Shown: in pieces, positions 29,139 through 37,666 of the stretch
Numbering within the stretch: the first letter of the stretch is position 1
Layout: every line of letters begins with the position of its first letter
Source of the DNA: Afipia sp. 1NLS2
GTDB taxonomy: Bacteria; Pseudomonadota; Alphaproteobacteria; Rhizobiales; Xanthobacteraceae
Direction of reading: 5' to 3'
NCBI RefSeq assembly: GCF_000178995.1
Contig: NZ_ADVZ01000001.1
Location: 1,150,001 to 1,214,000 of the forward strand
Length of the DNA stretch: 64,000 nt
Notes under the pieces: model-generated
What the model saw: the letters and a program-made list of their open reading frames with translations, nothing else
What the model was told of the DNA's origin: nothing
Databases searched by the model: none
Program-made: the position numbers and the translations under genes

Positions 29139-30035
29139 ATGACCCTCCCGACCCGCACGACATCTGCCGTGCGCCTTGGCCTGCTCTCGACCGCCGCGCT
29201 TTGCATGGCCATGACCCTGATGGCGGCCCAGCCGCTGCGCGCCGACGACAATCCTGTCCTCGCCAAGGTTAACGGGTCCGAGATCCGGCAAAGCGATGTC
29301 ACCGCTGCGGAAAAGGACATCGGCCCGAGCCTCGCCCAGCTCGACCCGGCCTCCCGCCAGGCCAGCGTCGTGCAGCTCCTGATCGACCTGAAACTCGTGG
29401 CCAAGGCCGCGGAAGACAAGAAGATCGCCGACACGCCGGACTTCAAGCAGAAGCTCGCCTTCACCCGCAGCCGGCTCCTGATGGACACCCTGCTCGATCA
29501 GGAGGGCAAGGCAGCCGTCACCGACGCGGCCCTGAAGAAGGTCTATGACGACGCCGCCAAGCAGATTTCCGGCGAGCAGGAAGTTCACGCCCGTCACATC
29601 CTGGTCGGGACCGAGGCCGAGGCCAAGGAGATCATCGCCGAACTGAAGAAGGGCGCCGATTTCGCCGAACTCGCGAAGAAGAAATCGAAGGACCCGGGTG
29701 CATCCGATGGCGGCGACCTCGGCTACTTCACCAAGGACCAGATGGTGCCGGAATTCTCCGCCGCCGCTTTTGCGCTGGAGCCCGGCAAGATCTCCGAACC
29801 GGTGAAGTCGCAGTTCGGCTGGCACGTCATCAAGGTCGAGGACAAGCGCGCCCGCAAGGCTCCGCCCTTCGAACAGGTGAAGCCGCAGCTTGAAGCCTTC
29901 GTCATCCGCAAGGCGCAGGCCGAGTACGTCGCCAAGCTGCGCTCGGACGCCAAGATCGAACGGCTCGACCAGAAGACCGACGCGGCCAAGCCCGCCGATC
30001 CGAAGGCCGCACCGGCGGCACCCGCGAAGAAGTAA
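29139..30035 (+). CDS. Periplasmic parvulin-type peptidyl-prolyl isomerase (PrsA/SurA-like)
   Basis: A 298-residue exported foldase. The signal peptide ends near LRA/DDNP (after residue 35). An N-terminal SurA-like helical region (KVNGSEIRQSDVTAAEKDIG) precedes one PpiC rotamase domain, roughly 148-245: VHARHILVGTEAEA, GADFAELAKKKSKDPG, GGDLGYFTKDQMVPEF and QFGWHVIKVED. The tail is Lys/Ala/Pro-rich. It assists folding of secreted proteins, which fits its position opposite secA. ATG 29139 has AGGA 7 bases upstream. A terminator-like hairpin follows. Confidence 0.93.
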   Translation: MTLPTRTTSAVRLGLLSTAALCMAMTLMAAQPLRADDNPVLAKVNGSEIRQSDVTAAEKDIGPSLAQLDPASRQASVVQLLIDLKLVAKAAEDKKIADTPDFKQKLAFTRSRLLMDTLLDQEGKAAVTDAALKKVYDDAAKQISGEQEVHARHILVGTEAEAKEIIAELKKGADFAELAKKKSKDPGASDGGDLGYFTKDQMVPEFSAAAFALEPGKISEPVKSQFGWHVIKVEDKRARKAPPFEQVKPQLEAFVIRKAQAEYVAKLRSDAKIERLDQKTDAAKPADPKAAPAAPAKK

Positions 30036-30071
30036 ATCGACTTCGCAAAGCTCCCTATGGTGGTTTGACAT

Positions 30072-30104
30072 CATGCCCGGCCTTGTGCCGGGCATGCACG
30101 TTTT
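30072..30104 (+). terminator. Hairpin with T-run after the isomerase gene
   Basis: A perfect 10-bp stem CATGCCCGGC / GCCGGGCATG with loop CTTGT, followed by CACGTTTT. The four bases before the T-run weaken it as a terminator; it may also be a dispersed palindromic repeat. Confidence 0.6.
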
Positions 30105-30132
30105 AAACATCAGGTCTTTTAAACATCAGGTC
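30101..30132. repeat. Perfect tandem duplication of 16 bases
   Basis: TTTTAAACATCAGGTC occurs twice in direct tandem (30101-30116 and 30117-30132) between the isomerase gene and argJ. The first copy begins at the T-run of the preceding hairpin. Confidence 0.95.
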
Positions 30133-30220
30133 TTGGAGCCTTCATCGACAAGGATGTAAGACGTGTATGGCCCAAACCGGCCGCTCACGTTCGATCCTGG
30201 ACATCAAGGCATCCCATCTC

Positions 30221-31456
30221 ATGTCGACCGCCGTCTCCCCCCTCGCACCGACCTCCGTCCCCGAACTGCCGGTCATCGACGGCGTCAGGCTCGCAACCGC
30301 CGCCGCAGGCATCCGCTATCAGGGCCGCACCGACGTGCTGCTGGCGCTGTTCGACAAGGGCACCACGGTCGCAGGCGTCTTCACCAAATCAAAATGTCCG
30401 AGTGCCGCCGTCGACTGGTGCCGCGCCAAACTGAAGAAGGGTGTTGCCCGCGCACTGGTGGTGAATTCCGGCAACGCCAACGCCTTCACTGGCAAGACCG
30501 GCAAGACCGCGACCGCGCTGACCGCGAAGATCGCGTCAAGCGCGACCAGCGGCAGCGCCGACCAGATTTTCCTCGCTTCCACCGGCGTCATCGGCGAGCC
30601 GCTCGACGCCACCAAGTTCAACGGCGTCCTCGACGACCTCGCGCAGAAGGCAGAACCCGGCGGCTGGAATGAGGCCGCGCGCGCCATCATGACCACCGAT
30701 ACCTTCCCGAAGCTCGCGACCAGAACCGTGAAACTCGGCAAGGCCAAGGTCACCATCAACGGCATCGCTAAGGGCGCGGGCATGATCGCGCCCGACATGG
30801 CGACGATGCTGTCCTTCGTGTTCACCGACGCGCCGATTTCAGCCACCGCATTGCAGGCGCTGCTCAAGAGCGGCGTCGAGGACACGTTCAACGCGGTGAC
30901 GATCGACGGCGACACCTCGACCTCCGATACCCTGCTCGCGTTCGCCACCGGCACCGCGACAAACGCGCCGAAAATCACCCGCGCATCCGACCCGCGCCTG
31001 AAGGCCTTCGTGAAAGCCTTCCGCGCCGTGCTCGCCGATCTCGCCGAGCAGGTGGCGCGCGACGGCGAAGGCGCGCGCAAGCTCGTCGAGGTGCTGGTCG
31101 AAGGCGCGACTTCAAAGAAGTCCGCGCGAAAGATTGCGATGTCGATCGCGAACTCGCCGCTGGTGAAGACCGCGATCGCAGGCGAGGACGCCAATTGGGG
31201 CCGCGTGGTGATGGCTGTCGGAAAAGCCGGCGAGCCCGCCAATCGTGATAAGCTCGCGATCTACTTCAACGGCGTGCGTGTCGCCCACAAGGGCATGCGC
31301 GATCCATCCTATGACGAAGCGGAAGTGTCATCGCTGATGAAGCAGCCGAAGATCACCATCAAGGTCGCGCTCGGCCTCGGCAAGGGCCGCGACCGGGTGC
31401 TGACCTGCGACCTCACCAAGGAATATGTCGCGATCAACGGCGATTACAGGTCGTGA
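30221..31456 (+). CDS. argJ: Bifunctional ornithine acetyltransferase / N-acetylglutamate synthase
   Basis: A 411-residue ArgJ, which transfers acetyl from N-acetylornithine to glutamate in cyclic arginine synthesis. It is a self-cleaving enzyme: the cut is before Thr195 in [10 protein letters not shown], whose Thr becomes the nucleophile. Also visible are [28 protein letters not shown] and EDANWGRV. The start is ATG 30221, where homology to other ArgJ proteins begins; an in-frame ATG at 30167 would add 18 residues. The TGA overlaps the mutT ATG by one base. Confidence 0.95.
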   Translation: MSTAVSPLAPTSVPELPVIDGVRLATAAAGIRYQGRTDVLLALFDKGTTVAGVFTKSKCPSAAVDWCRAKLKKGVARALVVNSGNANAFTGKTGKTATALTAKIASSATSGSADQIFLASTGVIGEPLDATKFNGVLDDLAQKAEPGGWNEAARAIMTTDTFPKLATRTVKLGKAKVTINGIAKGAGMIAPDMATMLSFVFTDAPISATALQALLKSGVEDTFNAVTIDGDTSTSDTLLAFATGTATNAPKITRASDPRLKAFVKAFRAVLADLAEQVARDGEGARKLVEVLVEGATSKKSARKIAMSIANSPLVKTAIAGEDANWGRVVMAVGKAGEPANRDKLAIYFNGVRVAHKGMRDPSYDEAEVSSLMKQPKITIKVALGLGKGRDRVLTCDLTKEYVAINGDYRS

Positions 31457-31872
31457 TGGACAAGCCCGCCACGAAACTGGTTTTCGTCGTCGCCTGCGCG
31501 CTGATCGATACCGACAACCGCGTGCTGATCGCGCAGCGCCCGGAGGGCAAGCAGCTTGCCGGGCTATGGGAATTTCCCGGCGGCAAGCTCGAGCCGGGCG
31601 AGCGGCCCGAGCCTGCGCTGATCCGCGAACTTCACGAAGAACTCGGCATTACAGTGCAGGAATCCTGCCTCGCGCCGCTGACGTTCGCGAGCCACGCCTA
31701 CGAGACCTTCCATCTTTTGATGCCGCTTTACATTTGCCGGCGCTGGGAAGGCACCGTGACAGGCCGCGAAGGCCAGCCGATCGCCTGGGTGCGCGCGAAT
31801 AAACTGCGCGACTATCCGATGCCGCCCGCCGACATTCCGCTGATCTCGCATCTGACGGATTTGTTGCTGTAG
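31456..31872 (+). CDS. mutT: MutT-type Nudix hydrolase (8-oxo-dGTP diphosphatase)
   Basis: A 138-residue Nudix enzyme. The Nudix box at residues 43-65 is a perfect match to GX5EX7REUXEEXGU (GGKLEPGERPEPALIRELHE, then ELGI). The MutT-like flanks (VLIAQRPEGKQLAGLWEFP) support cleaning 8-oxo-dGTP from the nucleotide pool. It overlaps the argJ stop by one base (TGATG), so is translated with argJ; an in-frame GTG one codon earlier is less likely. It is convergent with the methyltransferase gene, 13 bases apart. Confidence 0.92.
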   Translation: MDKPATKLVFVVACALIDTDNRVLIAQRPEGKQLAGLWEFPGGKLEPGERPEPALIRELHEELGITVQESCLAPLTFASHAYETFHLLMPLYICRRWEGTVTGREGQPIAWVRANKLRDYPMPPADIPLISHLTDLLL

Positions 31873-31885
31873 CCGTGCACTGCGC

Positions 31886-32734
31886 CTATTTGCGCGCGCC
31901 CGCCTTCTTCACCGCTTCCTCCAGCGACATCTTTGCCGAGCCCGGCTTGAGCGGCTTCGGCTGGCTTGCATCCGGCGACCAGCCCGCCATCCAGACGATG
32001 TCGAACGTTGCGCGAATGCGGCCGTCGGCATCGGAAAAGCGCTGCGCGTAGATTTCAGCGGCGCGCAAAAGCGTCGCGCGGCGCAGCGGCGTGCGGCGGC
32101 GATCCGCCAGCATGTTGGTCGCGCCCATCCGCCGCAGATCGCGCATCAGCCCGAACATGTTGTCGTAGCGCACGGTGACGCGATCGACATCCGTCACCGG
32201 CAGTGCGAAGCCCGCGCGCTGCAACAGCGCACCGGCGTCGCGCAGATCGAGCATCGGAATGACGCGCGGCGACAGGCCGCCATCAAGTGCGACCTCGGCT
32301 TCGGCGAACGACTGACGTAGCTCGGTGAGCGTGTCGCCGCCAACCGTCGCGGCGAGGAAATAGCCGTCCGGCTGCAATGCCCGACGAATCTGCGCGAGCA
32401 CCCCCGGCAGGTCGTTGACGAATTGCAGCCCCAGCGCGGAGACGACGAGATCGAGCGAATTCGCTTCAAGCGGCAGCGCCTCCTGCTCGCCTACAGACCA
32501 ATCGACATGTCGCGATTGTTTGACCGAGGCCGCGAGCACATCCGAGACGCCATGCCCCGGCGAACCGAGATCGACCGCGTTCCGAAAATCGCGTACCACG
32601 GCATGAAGCCGCTCGCTTAAGTCTTCCACGACGCGGTCGAGCAGGAACGTCTCCGCACCGGCTTTCGCAGCACGCGTCTGCCGCTTCTTGAGCAGCGCGA
32701 GATCGAACACTTTCGGCGGTGACGTGGATGTCAT
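31886..32734 (-). CDS. SAM-dependent methyltransferase-like protein (BioC/NDUFAF5-type)
   Basis: A 282-residue class I methyltransferase-like protein resembling BioC and the complex I assembly factor NDUFAF5. Features: FLLDRVVEDLSERL, the region of motif I as NAVDLGSPGHGVSDVL, then LDLVVSALGLQFVNDLPGVL and RALQPDGYFLAATVGG. The glycine loop is unusual (DLGSPGHG instead of DLGCGTG), so SAM binding may be altered. A role in complex I assembly is inference from the family. ATG 32734 marks the start of homology. It is divergent from comF, 89 bases away. Confidence 0.8.
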   Translation of the reverse strand: MTSTSPPKVFDLALLKKRQTRAAKAGAETFLLDRVVEDLSERLHAVVRDFRNAVDLGSPGHGVSDVLAASVKQSRHVDWSVGEQEALPLEANSLDLVVSALGLQFVNDLPGVLAQIRRALQPDGYFLAATVGGDTLTELRQSFAEAEVALDGGLSPRVIPMLDLRDAGALLQRAGFALPVTDVDRVTVRYDNMFGLMRDLRRMGATNMLADRRRTPLRRATLLRAAEIYAQRFSDADGRIRATFDIVWMAGWSPDASQPKPLKPGSAKMSLEEAVKKAGARK

Positions 32735-32823
32735 GGGCCGCTTGTTACGCCCAACGCCGCCTGCATTCAATCGCGGGCGCGAACCGGCTTGAGCGGTCTC
32801 ATCGGCAAGGCTAGGCTCGACCC

Positions 32824-33624
32824 ATGCCGATGCAGCCGATGCCGATGCGGCCTTTCTTGCGTGGCGCGTGGAACGCCTGCCACGATGTAGGTCGCCGCGT
32901 CGCACGACTCGCGCTCGATATTGCCTTGCCGACGCTGTGCATTTCCTGCCGCGAGCCGGTTTCGGGTGAGGGGCTCTGCCCTGCCTGCTGGGCAAAACTC
33001 TCCTTCATCGCGCCGCCTTACTGCGCGCGGCTCGGCATTCCGTTCGTGTACGATCCCGGCCCCGGCCTGTTGTCGATGGAGGCCATCGCCGCTCCACCCG
33101 CCTATCACCGCGCCCGCGCCGCCGTGCGCTATGACGATGTCGCGGGCACGCTCGTCCATGCGCTGAAATATCAGGATCGCACAGATTTGGCGCCCGCAAT
33201 GGGCCGCTGGATGGCACGCGCCGGGGCAGAACTGCTGCATGACGCCGATACGCTGATCCCGGTGCCGCTGCACTGGAAGCGCGGCTGGTCGCGGCGCTAC
33301 AACCAGTCGGCAGCGCTGGCCAATGTCATCGGCCGCCAATCCAAGATCCCCGTACGGGCGGACCTCCTCCAACGCACCCGCGCTACCCATCAGCAGGTCG
33401 GCCTGTCGCGGGCCGAGCGCGCCCGCAACATGCAAGGCGCATTCGCAGTCGGCGATGACCAGCGCGCGTCCGTCGCGGGGCGGCACCTCATTCTGGTGGA
33501 CGACGTGCTGACCTCGGGTGCAACCGTCGATGCCTGCGCCCGCGCGCTGTTGCGCGCCAAGGCGGCCTCGGTCGATGTGCTGGTGTTTGCGCGGGTTGTG
33601 GAGGCGTTCCGCCCTCCCATATAA
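32824..33624 (+). CDS. comF: ComF-family phosphoribosyltransferase-like protein
   Basis: A 266-residue ComF protein. A zinc finger is formed by Cys39/Cys42 (CISC) and Cys52/Cys55 (CPAC), followed by HALKYQDRTDLAPAMG, VPLHWKRGWSRRYNQSA and the PRPP-binding loop LVDDVLTSGAT. In naturally competent bacteria ComF helps DNA uptake; in others its role is unclear. Three in-frame ATGs lie within the first eight codons; the first (32824) is taken, with AAGG further upstream. grxC follows after 38 bases. Confidence 0.9.
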   Translation: MPMQPMPMRPFLRGAWNACHDVGRRVARLALDIALPTLCISCREPVSGEGLCPACWAKLSFIAPPYCARLGIPFVYDPGPGLLSMEAIAAPPAYHRARAAVRYDDVAGTLVHALKYQDRTDLAPAMGRWMARAGAELLHDADTLIPVPLHWKRGWSRRYNQSAALANVIGRQSKIPVRADLLQRTRATHQQVGLSRAERARNMQGAFAVGDDQRASVAGRHLILVDDVLTSGATVDACARALLRAKAASVDVLVFARVVEAFRPPI

Positions 33625-33662
33625 TCAACTCATCAGCCCCGATATTTTCCATGGAATGCACA

Positions 33663-33938
33663 ATGTCCGCCGCTGTCGAAATCTATACCAGGCCGGGTTG
33701 CGGCTACTGCTCGGCCGCCAAGGCGCTGCTGAAGCGCAAGCATGTCGACTTCACCGAATTCGACGCCGGCAAGAATCCGGACTTCCGCCAGGAGATGCTG
33801 GCGCGCGCCAATGGCGGCACCACCTTCCCGCAGATTTTCATCGACGGCTTCCATGTCGGCGGCTGCGACGACCTGTATGCGCTCGACGATGCAGGCAGGC
33901 TCGACGCCCTGCTGAACGGAGAGAAAGAGCCCACATGA
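33663..33938 (+). CDS. grxC: Glutaredoxin 3
   Basis: A 91-residue dithiol glutaredoxin: VEIYTRPGCGYCSAAKALL with active-site Cys13-Gly-Tyr-Cys16, the cis-proline TTFPQIFIDGFHVGG and GGCDDLYALD glutathione-binding region. It reduces disulfides with glutathione. I preferred ATG 33663 over ATG 33651 because it has GGA at a suitable distance and matches family length. The stop overlaps the nitrilase ATG by 4 bases (ATGA). Confidence 0.95.
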   Translation: MSAAVEIYTRPGCGYCSAAKALLKRKHVDFTEFDAGKNPDFRQEMLARANGGTTFPQIFIDGFHVGGCDDLYALDDAGRLDALLNGEKEPT

Positions 33939-34822
33939 CCGAGACGGCTTCCGTCACGCCCTTCAAGGCGGCGCTGGTCCAGCTTCGCACCGGCCTGATG
34001 CCCGCCGAAAATCTCGTGCAGGCCACGCAACTCATCCGCGAGGCGGCGGCACAGGGCGCGCAATACATCCAGACGCCGGAAGTCACCAACGTGATGCAGG
34101 AGAACCGCACGGCGCTGTTCGAACTGCTCGCGAGCGAGGCCGATGACGTCTCGCTGAAGGCGTATCAGGACCTCGCGGCGGAATTGAAGGTTCATCTGCA
34201 TATCGGCTCGCTGGCGCTGAAGGCTTCGCCGGAGCGCGCGGTGAACCGTTCGTTCCTGATCGGGCCGAGCGGCGACGTTCTCGCCAGCTACGACAAGATC
34301 CACATGTTCGACATCGATCTGGAGAACGGCGAAAGCTACCGCGAATCCGCCAACTATCAGCCGGGCGAAACCGCGGTGCTGGCCGATCTGCCCTGGGGCC
34401 GTCTCGGCCTCACCATCTGCTACGACCTGCGTTTTCCGGCGCTGTTCCGTGCGCTCGCAGAGGCAGGCGCATCGTTCATCTCGGTACCCGCCGCCTTCAC
34501 CAAGCGCACCGGCGAAGCCCACTGGCACGCGCTGTTGCGCGCCCGCGCGATCGAGAACGGCTGCTACATCTTCGCTGCCGCGCAAGGCGGCCTGCACCAG
34601 AACAAGCGCGAGACCTTCGGTCATTCGCTCATCATCGATCCGTGGGGCACGGTGATTGCCGAGGGCGGCACCGAGCCTGGCATCATCGCCGCGGAGATCG
34701 ATCCCGCGCGGGTCGTTGCCGTACGCAAGAGCATCCCGTCGCTCCAGCATGGCCGTCGCTTCAGCGTTCGCGACCCGGGCCAGCATCCCGACTATCTGCG
34801 CGCTGTCAGGGGATCGTCATGA
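33935..34822 (+). CDS. Carbon-nitrogen hydrolase (nitrilase superfamily)
   Basis: A 295-residue hydrolase of the Nit family with the Glu-Lys-Cys triad: Glu49 (IQTPEVTN), Lys121 (YDKIHMFD) and Cys162 (TICYDLRF). Close relatives (Nit1/NitC-like) are omega-amidases or deaminated-glutathione amidases; next to a glutaredoxin gene, deaminated glutathione is an attractive substrate, but that is inference. It overlaps grxC upstream and the DUF1178 gene downstream by 4 bases each, implying coupled translation. Confidence 0.92.
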   Translation: MTETASVTPFKAALVQLRTGLMPAENLVQATQLIREAAAQGAQYIQTPEVTNVMQENRTALFELLASEADDVSLKAYQDLAAELKVHLHIGSLALKASPERAVNRSFLIGPSGDVLASYDKIHMFDIDLENGESYRESANYQPGETAVLADLPWGRLGLTICYDLRFPALFRALAEAGASFISVPAAFTKRTGEAHWHALLRARAIENGCYIFAAAQGGLHQNKRETFGHSLIIDPWGTVIAEGGTEPGIIAAEIDPARVVAVRKSIPSLQHGRRFSVRDPGQHPDYLRAVRGSS

Positions 34823-35289
34823 TCCGCTATGCGCTGCGCTGCGAATGCGGCCATACCTTCGAGAGCTGGTTTCAAAGCTCCAGCGCCTATGAGACACAGC
34901 ACAGGCGGCATCTCGTGACCTGTCCGGCCTGCGAGTCCGCCAAGGTCGAGAAGGCGATCATGGCCCCTCGCCTTGCCTCGAAAGGCACGAAGGCTGCGCC
35001 AGCGCCCGAACCGGCGGCAACGCCGGATACCCCTGCGGCAACCTCGCCTCTGGCGATGGCGCCCGAGGTGCAGGAGCTTGTCACCAAGTTGCGCGAATTG
35101 CGCGAGCATGTGGAGAAGAACGCAGAAAATGTCGGCCGTCGCTTCCCCAACGAGGCCCGCAAGATTCATTATGGAGATTCCGAACACCGCGCCATCTACG
35201 GTCAGGCCACTGCGGAAGAAACCCGTTCGCTGCTTGATGAAGGCGTTGAGGTGATGCCGCTGCCGCTTCTGCCGGACGAGCGGAACTGA
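34819..35289 (+). CDS. DUF1178-family protein
   Basis: A 156-residue protein of the DUF1178 family, unknown function. The N-terminus (MIRYALRCECGHTFESWFQS) and VTCPACESAKVEKAIMAPR provide two Cys pairs (CEC, CPAC) resembling a zinc ribbon. A Pro/Ala linker leads to a conserved helical C-terminal part, KLRELREHVEKNAENVGRRF and HYGDSEHRAIYGQAT. It overlaps the nitrilase stop by 4 bases (ATGA). Its stop is 4 bases from that of the convergent EamA gene. Confidence 0.9.
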   Translation: MIRYALRCECGHTFESWFQSSSAYETQHRRHLVTCPACESAKVEKAIMAPRLASKGTKAAPAPEPAATPDTPAATSPLAMAPEVQELVTKLRELREHVEKNAENVGRRFPNEARKIHYGDSEHRAIYGQATAEETRSLLDEGVEVMPLPLLPDERN

Positions 35290-35293
35290 ACTT

Positions 35294-36190
35294 CTAGCCC
35301 GCCACCAGTGCCGTCACGCCGATCAGGATCAGCAGCACGCCCGCCACTTCCCGCGCTGTGATCGACTGCTTCATGCCGTAATGCGCCGCCACCTGCGCGA
35401 TCAGCACTTCGACCAGCGCCAGCGTGCGCACATTGGCAGCAGGGGTCAGCGCGAAGGCGAGAAACCAGAACAGCGACGCGAACGCGCCCATGAAGCCCGC
35501 GAACATCGATGGCTTCCACAGCCGGAAGATCGACGTCATCACGCCCGGCTTGCGCGCGATCAGATAGGCCGAGAGCACCAGCGTCTGCAACAGCAAGGCC
35601 ACCGCAAGCGTAAAACTCGCCGCGGCCATGAAGCTCACGCCCTTCACCTCGAGGATTGCGCCGCGATAGCCAACGGCCGAGAGCGCCATGAAGGAGGCCG
35701 CGAACAGTCCAAGCAGCGTCGGGCGCAAACTGCCGAATCCTTTCGCGCCCGGTCGCAACGCCGTCAGCACCACGCCAGCGGTCGCGATCAGGATACCCGC
35801 CACCTTCATGCCGGTGAGATGATCCGCCAAAAACACGAAGCCGAAGATCGCCGCCTGTATAGCTTCCGTCTTGAGATAGGCCGTTGTGACGACGAAGGAA
35901 TGTTCGTGCATCGCCGCGAGCATCAGCGCGGTGCCCGCGATCTGCGCGAGACTCCCCGCCAGCAGCCACGGAACAAAGCCGGAAGCCGGCCAGCCGATAT
36001 GCTCGCCGGTGGCGAAAAGGATCGCGCCCAGAAACAGGACCGCGAACGGAAAGCCGAACAGGAAACGGATATGCGTCGCGCCGAGCGTGCCGAGCGGCCC
36101 GGTCAACCCGCGCTGCATGGCGTTGCGCGCCACCTGGCCAACCGCGCCCACCAGCGTGAAGGGTATCCAGAGCCAGGTCAGATTGGTCAT
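35294..36190 (-). CDS. EamA/DMT-superfamily transporter
   Basis: A 298-residue membrane protein with about ten hydrophobic helices in two five-helix repeats, characteristic of the drug/metabolite transporter superfamily: FLFGFPFAVLFLGAILF, GVVLTALRPG and the C-terminal EVLIAQVAAHYGMKQSITARE, then GVLLILIGVTALV. The substrate is unknown. ATG 36190 was chosen; a TTG two codons earlier is possible. It has no evident functional link to the DUF1178 gene it faces, nor to ubiG upstream, 103 bases away on the same strand. Confidence 0.88.
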   Translation of the reverse strand: MTNLTWLWIPFTLVGAVGQVARNAMQRGLTGPLGTLGATHIRFLFGFPFAVLFLGAILFATGEHIGWPASGFVPWLLAGSLAQIAGTALMLAAMHEHSFVVTTAYLKTEAIQAAIFGFVFLADHLTGMKVAGILIATAGVVLTALRPGAKGFGSLRPTLLGLFAASFMALSAVGYRGAILEVKGVSFMAAASFTLAVALLLQTLVLSAYLIARKPGVMTSIFRLWKPSMFAGFMGAFASLFWFLAFALTPAANVRTLALVEVLIAQVAAHYGMKQSITAREVAGVLLILIGVTALVAG

Positions 36191-36293
36191 GAGCAACCGC
36201 AGCGGTGATCTTTCATCGCTGCAAAAGGCTATGATGCTGCGGTTGCCGTCAAGCGAGCCGCCTGCATATCAGAACCGCGAAACCACAGCGGCC

Positions 36294-37046
36294 TTACAGG
36301 CTCTCCGCGATCACCATGTAGTTGACGTCCATATCGGACGACAGGCCCCAGCGGTCGGCGAGTGGATTGAACACCACGCCGGTCTGCTCGGTGATGCCGA
36401 GCTTGCACGCGTCTAGATAGTTCGTGAGTTCTTCGGGCGTCACGAACTTGTCCCACTGGTGCGTGCCGCGCGGCAGCCAGCGCAGCACATATTCGGCGCC
36501 GACGATGGCGAGCGCGAAACTTTTCCAGGTGCGGTTGAGCGTCGAGACCGCCATCAGCCCGGAGGGCTTCATCGCCGCCGCGCAGCGCGCGAGAAACGCA
36601 CCGACGTCCGTGACGTGCTCGACCACTTCCATCGCCAGCACGATATCGAACCGCTCGCGCAGATCGATCTGTTCGACCGTGGTGCAGCGGTAATCGACGC
36701 TGAGATGGCCGCGCTCAGCATGCAGCTTCGCCACCGAAATATTCGTCTCGGACGGATCGATGCCGACGACCTGCGCGCCGAGCCGGGCCAGTGGCTCGCA
36801 CAGCAGGCCCGCGCCGCAGCCGATGTCGAGAATCCGCAGGCCCGACAGGCAATTCAGGCTTTTGGGATTGCGTTCGAACTTGCGGCAGGCGGCGTCGCGG
36901 ATATAGGCGAGCCGCAGCGGGTTGATCCGGTGCAGCGGCTTCATTTTGCCATTCGGGTCCCACCATGTCTCCGAGAGCTTGGAGAAGCGCGCGATCTCGG
37001 CGGGATCGACGCTCGGAGAAGCAGTGGCGTGAGAGGTGTCGGTCAT
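36294..37046 (-). CDS. ubiG: Ubiquinone biosynthesis O-methyltransferase
   Basis: A 250-residue SAM methyltransferase matching UbiG: FSKLSETWWDPNGKMKPLHR (the UbiG signature), IGCGAG in motif I (72-80), VVGIDPSETNISVAKLHAE and VVEHVTDVGAFL. It catalyses both O-methylation steps of ubiquinone synthesis. TTRP-type alternatives such as BioC are excluded by the N-terminal signature. The PH-domain gene is 12 bases upstream on the same strand, so the two are likely cotranscribed. Confidence 0.97.
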   Translation of the reverse strand: MTDTSHATASPSVDPAEIARFSKLSETWWDPNGKMKPLHRINPLRLAYIRDAACRKFERNPKSLNCLSGLRILDIGCGAGLLCEPLARLGAQVVGIDPSETNISVAKLHAERGHLSVDYRCTTVEQIDLRERFDIVLAMEVVEHVTDVGAFLARCAAAMKPSGLMAVSTLNRTWKSFALAIVGAEYVLRWLPRGTHQWDKFVTPEELTNYLDACKLGITEQTGVVFNPLADRWGLSSDMDVNYMVIAESL

Positions 37047-37058
37047 GGGTGTCCGCCC

Positions 37059-37526
37059 TCAGTGCGCGGTAATGGAATTGCGGAATTGCAGCGGCGAGGC
37101 GATCATGTTCATCGTTTTATGCCCTTCGCCGACGCCCTTCACCGTCACATCGCCCCAACCGAAAATTCTCCCCAGAATGCTTTGGGCAACATCGACGCTT
37201 TCGACCTTGTCCAGACTCATCTCGAACGTGTTGCGCTTGATGAAACCCTCCTTGTGCACCACCCGCAGGCTGGTGACATCGGTTTCCGTGGTCCAGCGGC
37301 GAAACCACGCGCTCAACAGCAAAACGAGGGCCAGGGCGGCCAGAACCGCGGCGACGCCGATCAGCACGGCGACCAGGGTCCCTTCGGTTGTCGCCCATGC
37401 CCCGATCAGGGCCGCCGCCGCCAGAACGAGGCACATCAGCCCCGGCGCATAGACGATGCCGTGGATCGACGTCGAATAGCGAAGCTGTTCGCCCGGCTGC
37501 AAAATCTCGTCGACATAACGGCCCAT
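37059..37526 (-). CDS. PH-domain (YdbS/bPH2-like) membrane protein
   Basis: A 155-residue protein with two hydrophobic helices (GLMCLVLAAAALIGAWATT and VAVLIGVAAVLAALALVLLL) followed by a bacterial PH-like domain: TDVTSLRVVHKEGFIKRNTF, MSLDKVESVDVAQSILGRIF and GDVTVKGVGEGHKTM. Function is unknown; it may be a membrane-bound scaffold. ATG 37526 is preferred over a GTG at 37535. It is divergent from lysC with ~140 bases between. Confidence 0.88.
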   Translation of the reverse strand: MGRYVDEILQPGEQLRYSTSIHGIVYAPGLMCLVLAAAALIGAWATTEGTLVAVLIGVAAVLAALALVLLLSAWFRRWTTETDVTSLRVVHKEGFIKRNTFEMSLDKVESVDVAQSILGRIFGWGDVTVKGVGEGHKTMNMIASPLQFRNSITAH

Positions 37527-37560
37527 CGTGCCCACTCTCCCAGTCCCCGGAACTCATGGC

Positions 37561-37589
37561 TTGCCCCGGGCGGCGCAGGTATGTATAGC
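37561..37589 (+). promoter_or_regulatory. Candidate lysC promoter
   Basis: TTGCCC (37561-37566), a 17-base spacer and TATAGC (37584-37589) lie ~78 bases upstream of the lysC start. The same -10 sequence is used upstream of ptsP. Confidence 0.45.
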
Positions 37590-37666
37590 CGCGTTTTCGG
37601 AGCGGCGCTGCGGTTTTGAGCGGAACCGATCCTCCACCCTGAACCATAACGGGACTGCGCCACTCC

